A stretch of 64,000 nt of DNA, taken from positions 47,908 to 111,907 of the forward strand of contig JAGKQI010000039.1 in the NCBI GenBank assembly GCA_018806915.1, given 5' to 3'. Below are positions 14,551 through 27,119 of this stretch, one piece after another. Each line of letters starts with the position of its first letter. Within the stretch, counting starts at the first letter, position 1. The translations under genes were made by a program, and so were the position numbers. The notes below the pieces were generated by a model. That model worked only from the letters and a program-made list of their open reading frames with translations, was not told where the DNA came from and searched no databases. The stretch comes from Phytophthora colocasiae (taxonomy: Eukaryota; Oomycota; Peronosporomycetes; Peronosporales; Peronosporaceae).

Positions 14551-14567
14551 CCGCCGCGTAGCGGCGG
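14551..14567 (+). other. Helitron 3'-terminal hairpin
   Basis: CCGCCGC-GTA-GCGGCGG forms a perfect 7-bp stem with a 3-base loop. It is followed by 11 bases ending in CTAG. This matches the subterminal hairpin that acts as the rolling-circle stop signal in Helitrons. Confidence 0.92.
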
Positions 14568-17500
14568 CGCCCGGCTAGTACATAAATAAAAAAATATATA
14601 ATGTGCTCATAGAAACCAAAAAGTGTGTAACTTTAAGATCCCATAGTTTGCTATAGATTAACATCTATGACTTGGCATCATAACTGTATTTGCCGAATGA
14701 CGGGCAAGGAACGCCTACGATCTAAAAGACAAGTGCCCCAAGAAGAAATGCGGCGCATGCCCACCCCGACCGCCCAAAACGACAGCAACAACCCCGCTGC
14801 TAGTACCTCGACTCGTTTGACGCCGTGCGAGCGCATGCGCAAGCTGCTATCAGTCCAGAATGCCGGTACGGTCCTATAGTACTGATGACGGCGATACGCA
14901 CGGCTGCTGAAATTGTACATGTGTGCATTTTTTACATCGCCGAACCCAACTATATCACATTGACATATGTTTTCTAATCTATTTATCGCCAATCAGCATC
15001 GAAAAGTTGCGTGTACCACAATACAAGCAATATCGGAATAGACAACATGTGCGCGACACATAGGCGACTACCTGGCGAATATTTATCCTACTTCACGGCA
15101 CATTACGATTCTAACCAATCAACGTTTAGAAATGTTCTATCGTGAATACAAGCCATTACAACGGGAAACACGCGTAGTAGTAGGCGCACTACCTAACAAT
15201 ACAGGTACACACGCTTTCCCGCGATACACACCAGGTAGATGGTCGCGACATGGCCTGATTATGAGCACAAATACAGGTAACCAACATATATGTATAGTCA
15301 GTGCGTGTGTAGAAGTCGCGAGACGTATCATTTGTGTCGTACACGTCACTCACCCGACCCATAAATATGCTGCCTCGTTATTTTTTAAACGGTGGGAACT
15401 GCATGATGTTCGTACCGTACAAACATCTCTATAGCAGAGAAACAGAAACGCAAAATAGCAACAGACCAGGGTTTTGGCCTAGGGTTTTAGGTCCTCGTGG
15501 TCGTCTTTCACGTCCTTGTAGTCGTCGTTCAGGGCCTCGTAGCTGTCGTTTAGGTCATGATAGCCGTCCTTCAGCACTTAGCAGTCCTCGTCCAGCTCCT
15601 CATGGTCGTCCGACTGGTACAGGGCTGCAGAGCCATCTTGTTTGGCAAGCGCCCATTGGTGGATACCCGAATTGTGCTTGTTTGGTACGCTTTCATTGGT
15701 AGATAGATACTCGTCAGCGATCGGCGGATGACCGGCTATTCTCGACATGTTACAGCATTAAATTTGAGGCCTCACCTCGAACGACTTGCTCTAAGTCGAG
15801 ATTCGAGGTAAGGCCTCAAATTTAACACCTTCATCTGGTAGTCCTATATTGTTAAGCATGTTCTACTGATTAGATGACGGGCCTTCCGGTCACGTCAAAG
15901 TGCGTAGTTCGGACGGTATCTCTACAGATATACGTAGCAGTTAGACACTTCAAAGTAAGAATTGGGTGTGATACAGAAGCGTTAATATGCACTTGAAATG
16001 TCACGTTACTCTGTTTTACCTTAGTTTTACCGCGAATGACATTATGTGCGCAAGGCATACAAACTACTACTACAACTATTACTACTATATACCTTCTGTA
16101 TTGCTGCTTTCTGCACGGTGGTGGTCGTCAGTACATGACGCGCTGTTATGATGTACTGCATACCGGCCTTCGGCGGCTGGGGATTTCGAACAACAATAAT
16201 ATAAACATAAATATCGAACTCTCCGCAATAAATAAATACATAAATAAATAAATATATAATGTGCTCATAGAAACCAAAAAGTGTGTAATTTTAAGATCCC
16301 ATAGTTTGCTATAGATTAACATCTATGACTTGGCATCATAACTGTATTTGCCGAATGACGGGCAAGGAACGCCTACGATCTAAAAGACAAGTGCCCCAAG
16401 AAGAAATGCGGCGCATGCCCACCCCGACCGCCCAAAACGACAGCAACAACCCCGCTGCTAGTACCTCGACTCGTTTGACGCCGTGCGAGCGCATGCGCAA
16501 GCTGCTATCAGTCCAGAATGCCGGTACGGTCCTATAGTACTGATGACGGCGATACGCACGGCTGCTGAAATTGTACATGTGTGCATTTTTTACATCGCCG
16601 AACCCAACTATATCACATTGACATATGTTTTCTAATCTATTTATCGCCAATCAGCATCGAAAAGTTGCGTGTACCACAATACAAGCAATATCGGAATAGA
16701 CAACATGTGCGCGACACATAGGCGACTACCTGGCGAATATTTATCCTACTTCACGGCACATTACGATTCTAACCAATCAACGTTTAGAAATGTTCTATCG
16801 TGAATACAAGCCATTACAACGGGAAACACGCGTAGTAGTAGGCGCACTACCTAACAATACAGGTACACACGCTTTCCCGCGATACACACCAGGTAGATGG
16901 TCGCGACATGGCCTGATTATGAGCACAAATACAGGTAACCAACATATATGTATAGTCAGTGCGTGTGTAGAAGTCGCGAGACGTATCATTTGTGTCGTAC
17001 ACGTCACTCACCCGACCCATAAATATGCTGCCTCGTTATTTTTTAAACGGTGGGAACTGCATGATGTTCGTACCGTACAAACATCTCTATAGCAGAGAAA
17101 CAGAAACGCAAAATAGCAACAGACCAGGGTTTTGGCCTAGGGTTTTAGGTCCTCGTGGTCGTCTTTCACGTCCTTGTAGTCGTCGTTCAGGGCCTCGTAG
17201 CTGTCGTTTAGGTCATGATAGCCGTCCTTCAGCACTTAGCAGTCCTCGTCCAGCTCCTCATGGTCGTCCGACTGGTACAGGGCTGCAGAGCCATCTTGTT
17301 TGGCAAGCGCCCATTGGTGGATACCCGAATTGTGCTTGTTTGGTACGCTTTCATTGGTAGATAGATACTCGTCAGCGATCGGCGGATGACCGGCTATTCT
17401 CGACATGCTACAGCATTAAATTTGAGGCCTCACCTCGAACGACTTGCTCTAAGTCGAGATTCGAGGTAAGGCCTCAAATTTAACACCTTCATCTGGTAGT

Positions 17501-20500
17501 CCTATATTGTTAAGCATGTTCTACTGATTAGATGACGGGCCTTCCGGTCACGTCAAAGTGCGTAGTTCGGACGGTATCTCTACAGATATACGTAGCAGTT
17601 AGACACTTCAAAGTAAGAATTGGGTGTGATACAGAAGCGTTAATATGCACTTGAAATGTCACGTTACTCTGTTTTACCTTAGTTTTACCGCGAATGACAT
17701 TATGTGCGCAAGGCATACAAACTACTACTACAACTATTACTACTATATACCTTCTGGGTATTGCTGCTTTCTGCACGGTGGTGGTCGTCAGTACATGACG
17801 CGCTGTTATGATGTACTGCACACCGGCCTTCGGCGGCTGGGGGATTTCGAACAACAATAATATAAACATAAATATCGAACTCTCCGCAATAAATAAATAC
17901 ATAAATAAATAAATATATAATGTGCTCATAGAAACCAAAAAGTGTGTAATTTTAAGATCCCATAGTTTGCTATAGATTAACATCTATGACTTGGCATCAT
18001 AACTGTATTTGCCGAATGACGGGCAAGGAACGCCTACGATCTAAAAGACAAGTGCCCCAAGAAGAAATGCGGCGCATGCCCACCCCGACCGCCCAAAACG
18101 ACAGCAACAACCCCGCTGCTAGTACCTCGACTCGTTTGACGCCGTGCGAGCGCATGCGCAAGCTGCTATCAGTCCAGAATGCCGGTACGGTCCTATAGTA
18201 CTGATGACGGCGATACGCACGGCTGCTGAAATTGTACATGTGTGCATTTTTACATCGCTGAACCCAACGATTTCACATTATCATATGTTTTCTATTATAT
18301 CTATGGCCAATCAACATCGAAAAGTAGCGTGTACCACTATAAAAGCAATATCGGATAGACAACACGTGCGCGACACATAGGCGACTACCTGGCGAATATT
18401 TATCCTACTTCACGGCACATTACGATTCTAACCAATCAACGTTTAGAAATGTTCTATCGTGAATACAAGCCATTACAACGGGAAACACGCGTAGTAGTAG
18501 GCGCACTACCTAACAATACAGGTACACGCTTTCCCGCGATACACACCAGGTAGATGGTCGCGACATGGCCTGATTATGAGCACAAATACAGGTAACCAAC
18601 ATATATGTATAGTCAGTGCGTGTGTAGAAGTCGCGAGACGTATCATTTGTGTCGTACACGTCACTCACCCGACCCATAAATATGCTGCCTCGTTATTTTT
18701 TAAACGGTGGGAACTGCATGATGTTCGTACCGTACAAACATCTCTATAGCAGAGAAACAGAAACGCAAAATAGCAACAGACCAGGGTTTTGGCCTAGGGT
18801 TTTAGGTCCTCGTGGTCGTCTTTCACGTCCTTGTAGTCGTCGTTCAGGGCCTCGTAGCTGTCGTTTAGGTCATGATAGCCGTCCTTCAGCACTTAGCAGT
18901 CCTCGTCCAGCTCCTCATGGTCGTCCGACTGGTACAGGGCTGCAGAGCCATCTTGTTTGGCAAGCGCCCATTGGTGGATACCCGAATTGTGCTTGTTTGG
19001 TACGCTTTCATTGGTAGATAGATACTCGTCAGCGATCGGCGGATGACCGGCTATTCTCGACATGCTACAGCATTAAATTTGAGGCCTCACCTCGAACGAC
19101 TTGCTCTAAGTCGAGATTCGAGGTAAGGCCTCAAATTTAACACCTTCATCTGGTAGTCCTATATTGTTAAGCATGTTCTACTGATTAGATGACGGGCCTT
19201 CCGGTCACGTCAAAGTGCGTAGTTCGGACGGTATCTCTACAGATATACGTAGCAGTTAGACACTTCAAAGTAAGAATTGGGTGTGATACAGAAGCGTTAA
19301 TATGCACTTGAAATGTCACGTTACTCTGTTTTACCTTAGTTTTACCGCGAATGACATTATGTGCGCAAGGCATACAAACTACTACTACAACTATTACTAC
19401 TATATACCTTCTGGGTATTGCTGCTTTCTGCACGGTGGTGGTCGTCAGTACATGACGCGCTGTTATGATGTACTGCACACCGGCCTTCGGCGGCTGGGGG
19501 ATTTCGAACAACAATAATATAAACATAAATATCGAACTCTCCGCAATAAATAAATACATAAATAAATAAATATATAATGTGCTCATAGAAACCAAAAAGT
19601 GTGTAATTTTAAGATCCCATAGTTTGCTATAGATTAACATCTATGACTTGGCATCATAACTGTATTTGCCGAATGACGGGCAAGGAACGCCTACGATCTA
19701 AAAGACAAGTGCCCCAAGAAGAAATGCGGCGCATGCCCACCCCGACCGCCCAAAACGACAGCAACAACCCCGCTGCTAGTACCTCGACTCGTTTGACGCC
19801 GTGCGAGCGCATGCGCAAGCTGCTATCAGTCCAGAATGCCGGTACGGTCCTATAGTACTGATGACGGCGATACGCACGGCTGCTGAAATTGTACATGTGT
19901 GCATTTTTTACATCGCCGAACCCAACTATATCACATTGACATATGTTTTCTAATCTATTTATCGCCAATCAGCATCGAAAAGTTGCGTGTACCACAATAC
20001 AAGCAATATCGGAATAGACAACATGTGCGCGACACATAGGCGACTACCTGGCGAATATTTATCCTACTTCACGGCACATTACGATTCTAACCAATCAACG
20101 TTTAGAAATGTTCTATCGTGAATACAAAGCCATTACAACGGGAAACACGCGTAGTAGTAGGCGCACTACCTAACAATACAGGTACACACGCTTTCCCGCG
20201 ATACACACCAGGTAGATGGTCGCGACATGGCCTGATTATGAGCACAAATACAGGTAACCAACATATATGTATAGTCAGTGCGTGTGTAGAAGTCGCGAGA
20301 CGTATCATTTTGTGTCGTACACGTCACTCACCCGACCCATAAATATGCTGCCTCGTTATTTTTTAAACGGTGGGAACTGCATGATGTTCGTACCGTACAA
20401 ACATCTCTATAGCAGAGAAACAGAAACGCAAAATAGCAACAGACCAGGGTTTTGGCCTAGGGTTTTAGGTCCTCGTGGTCGTCTTTCACGTCCCTTGTAG

Positions 20501-21817
20501 TCGTCGTTCAGGGCCTCGTAGCTGTCGTTTAGGTCATGATAGCCGTCCTTCAGCACTTAGCAGTCCTCGTCCAGCTCCTCATGGTCGTCCGACTGGTACA
20601 GGGCTGCAGAGCCATCTTGTTTGGCAAGCGCCCATTGGTGGATACCCGAATTGTGCTTGTTTGGTACGCTTTCATTGGTAGATAGATACTCGTCAGCGAT
20701 CGGCGGATGACCGGCTATTCTCGACATGCTACAGCATTAAATTTGAGGCCTCACCTCGAACGACTTGCTCTAAGTCGAGATTCGAGGTAAGGCCTCAAAT
20801 TCTTTAACACCTTCATCTGGTAGTCCTATATTGTTAAGCATGTTCTACTGATTAGATGACGGGCCTTCCGGTCACGTCAAAGTGCGTAGTTCGGACGGTA
20901 TCTCTACAGATATACGTAGCAGTTAGACACTTCAAAGTAAGAATTGGGTGTGATACAGAAGCGTTAATATGCACTTGAAATGTCACGTTACTCTGTTTTA
21001 CCTTAGTTTTACCGCGAATGACATTATGTGCGCAAGGCATACAAACTACTACTACAACTATTACTACTATATACCTTCTGGGTATTGCTGCTTTCTGCAC
21101 GGTGGTGGTCGTCAGTACATGACGCGCTGTTATGATGTACTGCACACCGGCCTTCGGCGGCTGGGGGATTTCGAACAACAATAATATAAACATAAATATC
21201 GAACTCTCGCAATAAATAAATACATAAATAAATAAATATATAATGTGCTCATAGAAACCAAAAGTGTGTAATTTTAAGATCCCATAGTTTGCTATAGATT
21301 AACATCTATGACTTGGCATCATAACTGTATTTGCCGAATGACGGGCAAGGAACGCCTACGATCTAAAAGACAAGTGCCCCAAGAAGAAATGCGGCGCATG
21401 CCCACCCCGACCGCCCAAAACGACAGCAACAACCCCGCTGCTAGTACCTCGACTCGTTTGACGCCGTGCGAGCGCATGCGCAAGCTGCTATCAGTCCAGA
21501 ATGCCGGTACGGTCCTATAGTACTGATGACGGCGATACGCACGGCTGCTGAAATTGTACATGTGTGCATTTTTTACATCGCCGAACCCAACTATATCACA
21601 TTGACATATGTTTTCTAATCTATTTATCGCCAATCAGCATCGAAAAGTTGCGTGTACCACAATACAAGCAATATCGGAATAGACAACATGTGCGCGACAC
21701 ATAGGCGACTACCTGGCGAATATTTATCCTACTTCACGGCACATTACGATTCTAACCAATCAACGTTTAGAAATGTTCTATCGTGAATACAAGCCATTAC
21801 AACGGGAAACAGACAAC

Positions 21818-21882
21818 GACACAAAAACTCGGGGAAATCAGTTCAGCTTTCCATACAAAAATATGTGACACAAAAACTCGGG
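21818..21882. repeat. Direct repeat at the right edge of the macrosatellite
   Basis: GACACAAAAACTCGGG occurs at 21818 and again at 21867. It lies immediately after the macrosatellite breaks off at 21810 and just downstream (minus strand) of the pogo-like transposase. It may be a subterminal motif of that transposon. I found no matching inverted copy on the far side, so the element ends are not defined. Confidence 0.5.
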
Positions 21883-21956
21883 CTCGTTAAGATCTATATT
21901 TTGATTGGTTAACATAAACTTCAAAATGTGCAAACCATGGACTTGTTTTTAGTCGA

Positions 21957-23260
21957 TTAAACAATTGCAGTCTCCAACCTAGGAATTGCTGTTGTAAAGC
22001 TACGAATTACTTGGTCTGCTGGAAACGCCTCCCACGCCTTAATTGTGGCTTTAACAGCAATTAGACGTTTTTCTGGGAGAGAAAGCCCCCTTTTAGGAGT
22101 GTAGGCACCTCGAATCCTTGCTTTTAGTGGTCCCATCACCCCTACATCCAGCGGTTGGCACACCGAAGTGCTTTTGGGGGGCAATGGTACTACTGTCGCA
22201 CATGCTTCTTCTGCCACAACGCACACTCCTTCCTCTGACACATGGCTGTCGAAATTGTCGACCAGTAGAAGTGCTGGGCCATCTACTGCATATTTTAGCA
22301 GCTCCTTAGCATAAAACTTCCATCCTACTGCATCCATCCACCCTGCCTCCTGCACCGTGTAATAGTGCTCCTTTGGAAAGGTCTGTAGCTCCTTCGACTC
22401 TATTCTACCTCCTAGTTGGCCTCGCAAAATGAAAAGAATGGGAAGTTTTTTTCCTAATACACAAAAAAATATAACTTTAGAATTGTTAAAGAAAATTAAA
22501 AATAAAAAACTAACCGTCAGCTCGAATAGTGAGAACAGCAGTCATCCGTCCTGAATGTTTGGACAAGTCTCTGACTTTTGCCGAACCTTTTCTTCCTTTG
22601 ATGCCCCAAGTCCTCGCTGGTGGCATGTCAAAATTCATTGCAGTCTCGTCAACGTTGTAAATCTCGGATGGAGAGTAGGAATTGTATCTGGCCCAAAACG
22701 CTTTAGAAAAGTCCGTTTTAATCTTAAGTAAGTCTGCAGAAGGCAGCTTAGTTTCTTGTGCTTTTTGAGTTGAAAACCCATACCTAAAAGAAAAAAATAA
22801 TATTGGGCAATTTAAAAATATTAAAAAAAATACGCAAAAATATTTACCGTTTGGCAGTGCGCTGCAACAAGCGCTCAAGAGCCCTTCGGCAGCTAAGCTC
22901 AGATGTTTTATCTTTCTGTTAATTCTCGAGCCACTCACTGTAGTTTTCTTCAATGAAACCTATCATAATTGAAGTCGTAAGCCACTGGTAGCACACAAAC
23001 AGATTGTCAAACAAAGTTTTAATTAAAAATAAAGAATTAAATATACCTCTTCATCTCGTCGAATGTCCTTCATGAAAGTCACCAGGGCAGGTGTGAAAGG
23101 GAAGCTCTCCTTTCAGTCCCTGCCCCTTTGTCGTCTTCGACAGCTTGTCCCCTTGAAGGCGCGCAGCCTTTCGCGAGCTCGCCACCAACTGTCTACCGAT
23201 GCGGGTGGACAGCCAAGTTCGTCAATGGCCTCGGGCAAACCGATCGCTCCTCGATAAGGG
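21957..23260 (-). pseudogene. pogo/Tc1-mariner-like DDE transposase, intron-containing, broken N-terminus
   Basis: Cut-and-paste transposase of the DDE_1/CENP-B-like group. Catalytic acidic residues are visible as NVDETAMNF, LLLVDNFDSH and CQPLDVGVMGPLK. The coding sequence is split by three short introns with good ends: 22985-23046, 22784-22847 and 22454-22514. Splicing them restores continuous protein across each catalytic block. The 5' exons are damaged. A TAA stop follows YSEWLEN in the exon at 22848-22984, and the first exon needs a frame change before FTPALVTFMKDIRRDEE. The C-terminal two thirds are intact and end ETAIV*. Because introns persist, this is a DNA-transposon copy and not a processed one. 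No terminal inverted repeats were found, probably because one side was lost at the junction with the satellite. Confidence 0.85.
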
Positions 23261-23660
23261 TACACAGTCATACACGTCTACCAAGTCAACTTTCTTCTTA
23301 AAGCTTCACCCGTCACTATTTCTCTTTGGCTCAGATCCAATGACTATCTATTTAGAATCTTCTACAAACCTTTAAGTGGGGGTACCTTTGTATTAATTTC
23401 ACGGCCTCTTTTGATGTGCTTCTTTAATTTAGTGTCCTTGTTTGTCTCCCCGCACGCCGTTACGAACCAACGAAGCATCTACTTTCCTCTATCAACCGCG
23501 GGCTGCACGGATGACCGATCAAGTCTTACTTCTCTAGGCATCCACCTTCCTCCGTGTATAATGGGCTGCACGGTACACAAATCAGGTTTCCAGGTCCTTA
23601 AGTATACCGTTCACTATTACTGTGGATCACACAATAACAATTAAAGCTACTTTTATTTGA
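23261..23660. other. Non-coding spacer between the pogo-like element and the LINE
   Basis: No convincing coding sequence. The phrase GGGCTGCACGG occurs twice (about 23500 and 23566). The segment probably contains the untranslated 5' region of the LINE. Confidence 0.5.
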
Positions 23661-23679
23661 TTTTTTAAACCACCAGCAA

Positions 23680-26600
23680 TTGTTTGTATTTGTTTTTGGT
23701 ATAATGCTGTTTTTTTTGGTTGGGGTTGGGGTGACGCCCTCCCCCGGAAACGTGCGGCTGGTAGACGCTAGCTGCGCGCTTCTGGTAGGCCCTTCATGGG
23801 CGTCCTTAGCGGGTCTCCATATCTCCCCCTCCACAGCACCAGCGCCAACATTCACTTACAGTTTCTCTCCGCGCCGTTTACGACGTTCTAACCGATTCAG
23901 ATTAGGCACGTTTAATGTCCAATCACTAGGTTCGCACCACAAGAAAGAAGACACGCTCCCCCAGGACCTCAGACGCTACCGCATCGACGTTCTCGGACTA
24001 CAAGAGACCAAGATCTTCACTCTCGACAAAAGACTCATCGGAGACTACACCTGCCGGCCACGGAGGAGCGTCATGGCGTTGGGTTCGCCGTCTCTCCCCG
24101 CATCCGCCCATATCTTACCCGATTCTGGGCTCACAGTGACCGCATTGGAGTTCTCCAGCTCAAGCTTCCCCACGCAGGAACTGTACACGTCATTACAGCG
24201 TACTCCCCTCACAGCGGTCGTCCTCACACGGAGGCTACCCGCTTCTACGACAAGCTAAGCGCACTACTGTCTGAGCTACCTCGCCGCGACGTAACGCTCG
24301 TGACAGGCGACTTTAACGCAAAGCTCGGCCAACGCGACACGGAGGACGCTTACATGGGGACCTACGGACGCGGCGGCCGCAACCGCAACGGACATGCCCT
24401 CGCTGACTTTTGTTCTGCTCACCATCTCTTCGCTGTGAACACATGAGTTAAAAAGCGCGCCCGCTACAGGACTTCATGGACGCAACGCCGGACTTCTTAC
24501 TGCATCTACAACCAGATCGACTACATTCTCTGTCCCCAAAATTGCCGTCGCTTATGTGTGGACGCACGATCATGGGGAGGGACCCTCACGGCATCAGATC
24601 ACAAGCTCATCACCGCTGACTTTTTTCTCGACAAGCCGACGCATCAACAGCGCTTCAATCACAATACCAACCGGCGACCCGACCTGCCACTGCGACTAGC
24701 ACGGGACTGTCTTGTCCACGACGAACGCGTCCGTGGCCAATACACAGAAGCGCTCAAACAAGTATTGTCGACCGACAACACCCAATCTCGCGGTACGGTG
24801 CTACAACGCTGGGAGGCCACCTTTCAACGGATCCACCGGGCAGCCGAAGAAACAATTGGCGTATCGAGCAACGGATCCAGCCAGCAGCGCTATCAGGACC
24901 CAGAATTACAGAAGGTCTCCGAAGCCCAACGAGTACTCCGATTGCGCATCTACAACGACCGCGCCGCCAACGTACACGTTCTCCGCACAGAGCGCAACAA
25001 GATACTCCACCGAATCCAAGACCGCTGCCGTGACCTTGCTAATCAAATTCTTGATGAGAAGGTCACTCGCATCGAAAACATGAGCGCCTCTGCACGAATG
25101 TACGCGGCTGTAAAAGAGATCCATTGTAGACGTCATCGACCGCTACTCCTCGTCGATCAGGAAGGTAAGTATATCCTGCACCAACGTACAACTAACTCTA
25201 TCGTGAACACCCACTTTCAGAAACAGTTCCACAATCCAGATCGACCAGCAATCTCTCCGGACTGTGAGCCGCGACCACTGTCCTGTCCGATCACCACTGA
25301 AGAAGTTGCAACAGCGTCCCGCCGTCTCAATAACGGACGGGCATCAGGGCCCGACGACATTCCCGCGGAACTACTTAAATACGGCTCATCCGTACTGGCC
25401 CCCCACGTTGCCGATATCATCAACGACAGCTTCGCTCAAGGCCAGCCATTGCCACTCAAAGAAGGCACACTATTATGTCTTCCAAAGCCCAACAAACCGC
25501 GAGGACTATGCTCAAATCTCCGTCCAATTGTGCTGCTCTCCAGCGTCCGCAAGGCCGTTTCGCTCGTCGTTCTCGCCCGGATTTCTTCCGCCGTGGACAA
25601 CTACCTGTCGCCTCATCAAAGCGGCTTTCGCAAGCAATGCAGCACGGCAGATGCTGTTTGGGCCCATAAATGGCTCTGCGCCCGCGTCCAACGCTACCGT
25701 GAAACCATCTACGTGCTCGGTATCGACCTTTCGCGAGCGTTTGACACCATTGACTGCAACAAACTCCTGAACGTACTCAAGACCTTCCTACAAGATGACG
25801 AAATTCGACTTATCCAGCTCCTTCTCGCGGACACGACACTATCACTTCGAACTGGATCCAAGTCGCTACAACCGTTTAGCAGCAACGTCGGAACGCCTCA
25901 GGGCGACTCACTCTCACCTGTTCTCTTTGTGATCTATTTAGAAGCAGCACTCCGAGATCTTTCAAGCAACATCACTGTCCCAAGGAACCTACTCGAGCAA
26001 ATGATTGTCTACGCGGACGATGCCGACTTTATCTGCCGTGACCCCGAGCTCGCTATCCGGATCCAGAAAGAAGCATCAGCGATCTTGGCAAGATGGTGCC
26101 TGACAATGAACGAGTCCAAGACAGAACTGACGATACTCAAGTGCTATGTCCGTCCATCGGGGCCAACACGCCATACCCGCGCTGCAGAGGAAGCATGGCG
26201 ACTGACGAGCAAACTTGGCAGCCTCCTTGGAGACTCTGAAGAGCTTGTACGACGCAAGCAGCTCGCGGCAACAGCGCTCCGTCGCCTCTGGAGTATCTGG
26301 CTACGACCTCATCACGTCAGCGACAGCACCCGGATCTAACTGGTACAACTGCTACGTACCACCTGTTCTGGCTCTACAACTGCGGGACATGGGCACTCAC
26401 GCCAACTGAGCTCAACAGTCTGGAATCTTCCACCGTCAGCAGCTTCGACAAGTGCTCAACATCCGTTACCCACGATGCGTCGCTAACTCTGTTCTCTATG
26501 AAATCTGCCAGGAACGCCCGCTTCGCCATCGTGTCACCGCGGCTCGATGGCAGTTGTTCGGGCACGTACTCCGCAGACCGGACATCCCAGCGTACGTACA

Positions 26601-26925
26601 AATGGCTACATACTTCACCGGCTCTACGGCCGGCAAGTGGCGTGGGTGGCCACGCACCACGTTGCCCACGATTCTCGACGCTGACCTCGTCTCAAGTGGA
26701 TACGCCCTACGACTTCGATCCATCTCGGACCTGGAGCACCTCAGACTGCTTGCGAATGCGAAACCTAAATGGAAAGCCCTGGAGAGGGCCGTCGTTGGCA
26801 CCATGCCGGCGAAAGGAGACCCGACGTATGCGGAGACCACTCTATGCCGCCGACTAGCTAAGTTGAGTCTAGCGCAGGCGTAATATGGCTACGCGAAAAC
26901 GTAATACATTACATTACATAATGCT
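23680..26925 (+). mobile_element. APE-type non-LTR retrotransposon (LINE), degenerate
   Basis: Domain order along the plus strand is apurinic-like endonuclease (about 23910-24640), reverse transcriptase (about 25290-26120), then a C-terminal region (26380-26880) typical of such elements. The element closes with a short (ATTAC)n-like tail at about 26905-26920, a usual LINE 3' end. There are no long terminal repeats. The order EN-RT with an APE nuclease places it with Jockey/I/R1-like lineages rather than with R2-like elements. I cannot assign the clade further by eye. Confidence 0.85.
23893..26882 (+). pseudogene. LINE endonuclease-reverse transcriptase polyprotein, frameshifted
   Basis: Endonuclease motifs: TFNVQSLG at the start, LGLQETKI, VTGDFNAKLG, YNQIDYILC and SDHKLITADF. 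Reverse transcriptase motifs: GIDLSRAFDTI, GTPQGDSLSPVLF and YADDADF, the last containing the catalytic ADD pair. All RT residues needed for catalysis are present in one 593-codon frame (24558-26339). Breaks elsewhere are a frame change near 24065, a TGA at 24444 replacing an expected Trp in NTWVKKRARY, and at least two frame changes between 26335 and 26450 before the QLFGHVLRRPD block. The element is therefore inactive as written, though some breaks may be sequence errors. Confidence 0.85.
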
Positions 26926-27119
26926 TTTTACGTGGTAGTTGGTATTGACGACGGTTTTGGGATGCCGTGGCTAACAACTCAGTTAAGTATTAGCTCCTAA
27001 GCATAGAACGGAGCGTGGAGCCGAATATTTATTACTAAAGTTTACATAAAGAAAAAATTATAAATGAGCTAACAAAATTAGGGTTAAAGAGCATCTGTTA
27101 ACCCATAAAGCAAATCGGT

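Larger units (their letters stand above)
12231..14578 (+). mobile_element. Non-autonomous Helitron inserted in the macrosatellite
   Basis: The neighbouring units give the empty site: AATAAATAAA joined directly to TACATAAATA. Here 2,348 bp sit exactly between that A (12230) and T (14579). The insert begins TCTTAAAAATG and ends CTAG, with a 7-bp GC hairpin 11 bases before the end. There is no target duplication. These are the defining marks of Helitrons: 5' TC, 3' hairpin plus CTRR, insertion between A and T. No Rep/helicase frame is present, so it must have been moved in trans. Near its 5' end is a TGTC/TCTG tract. It also holds two microsatellites and a possible captured exon pair. Because the flanking repeat supplies the pre-insertion sequence, both ends are fixed to the base. 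Confidence 0.95.
1..21810. repeat. Macrosatellite array, unit about 1,655 bp, about 11.8 units
   Basis: The same sequence recurs head to tail. Using the start of the hairpin (TTAAATTTGAGGCCT) as anchor, units begin at 168, 1822, 3473, 5128, 6785, 8439, 10095, 11749, 15758, 17416, 19073 and 20737. Spacings are 1651-1664 bp once the 2,348-bp Helitron in the eighth anchored unit is removed. Copies are nearly identical, differing mostly by single bases and 1-4 base indels. The array is open at base 1 and stops abruptly after 21810, where the last unit is cut in the middle. I recognise no rRNA, tRNA or conserved protein in the unit. Open frames of 70-151 codons recur only because the DNA recurs: they overlap on both strands and several are broken in some copies. 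A satellite role (heterochromatin, centromere or subtelomere) is possible but nothing in the sequence proves it. Confidence 0.95.

Noticed and set aside
1..21810. rDNA or tRNA gene array
   Set aside because: No recognisable 5S, 5.8S, 18S or 28S sequence or tRNA box pair was found in the unit.
1..21810. CRISPR-like array
   Set aside because: The repeat unit is 1.65 kb without short spacers, and the sequence is eukaryotic.
22118..22309. Plus-strand frame opposite the pogo-like transposase
   Set aside because: The opposite strand encodes the conserved DDE block, so this is its shadow.
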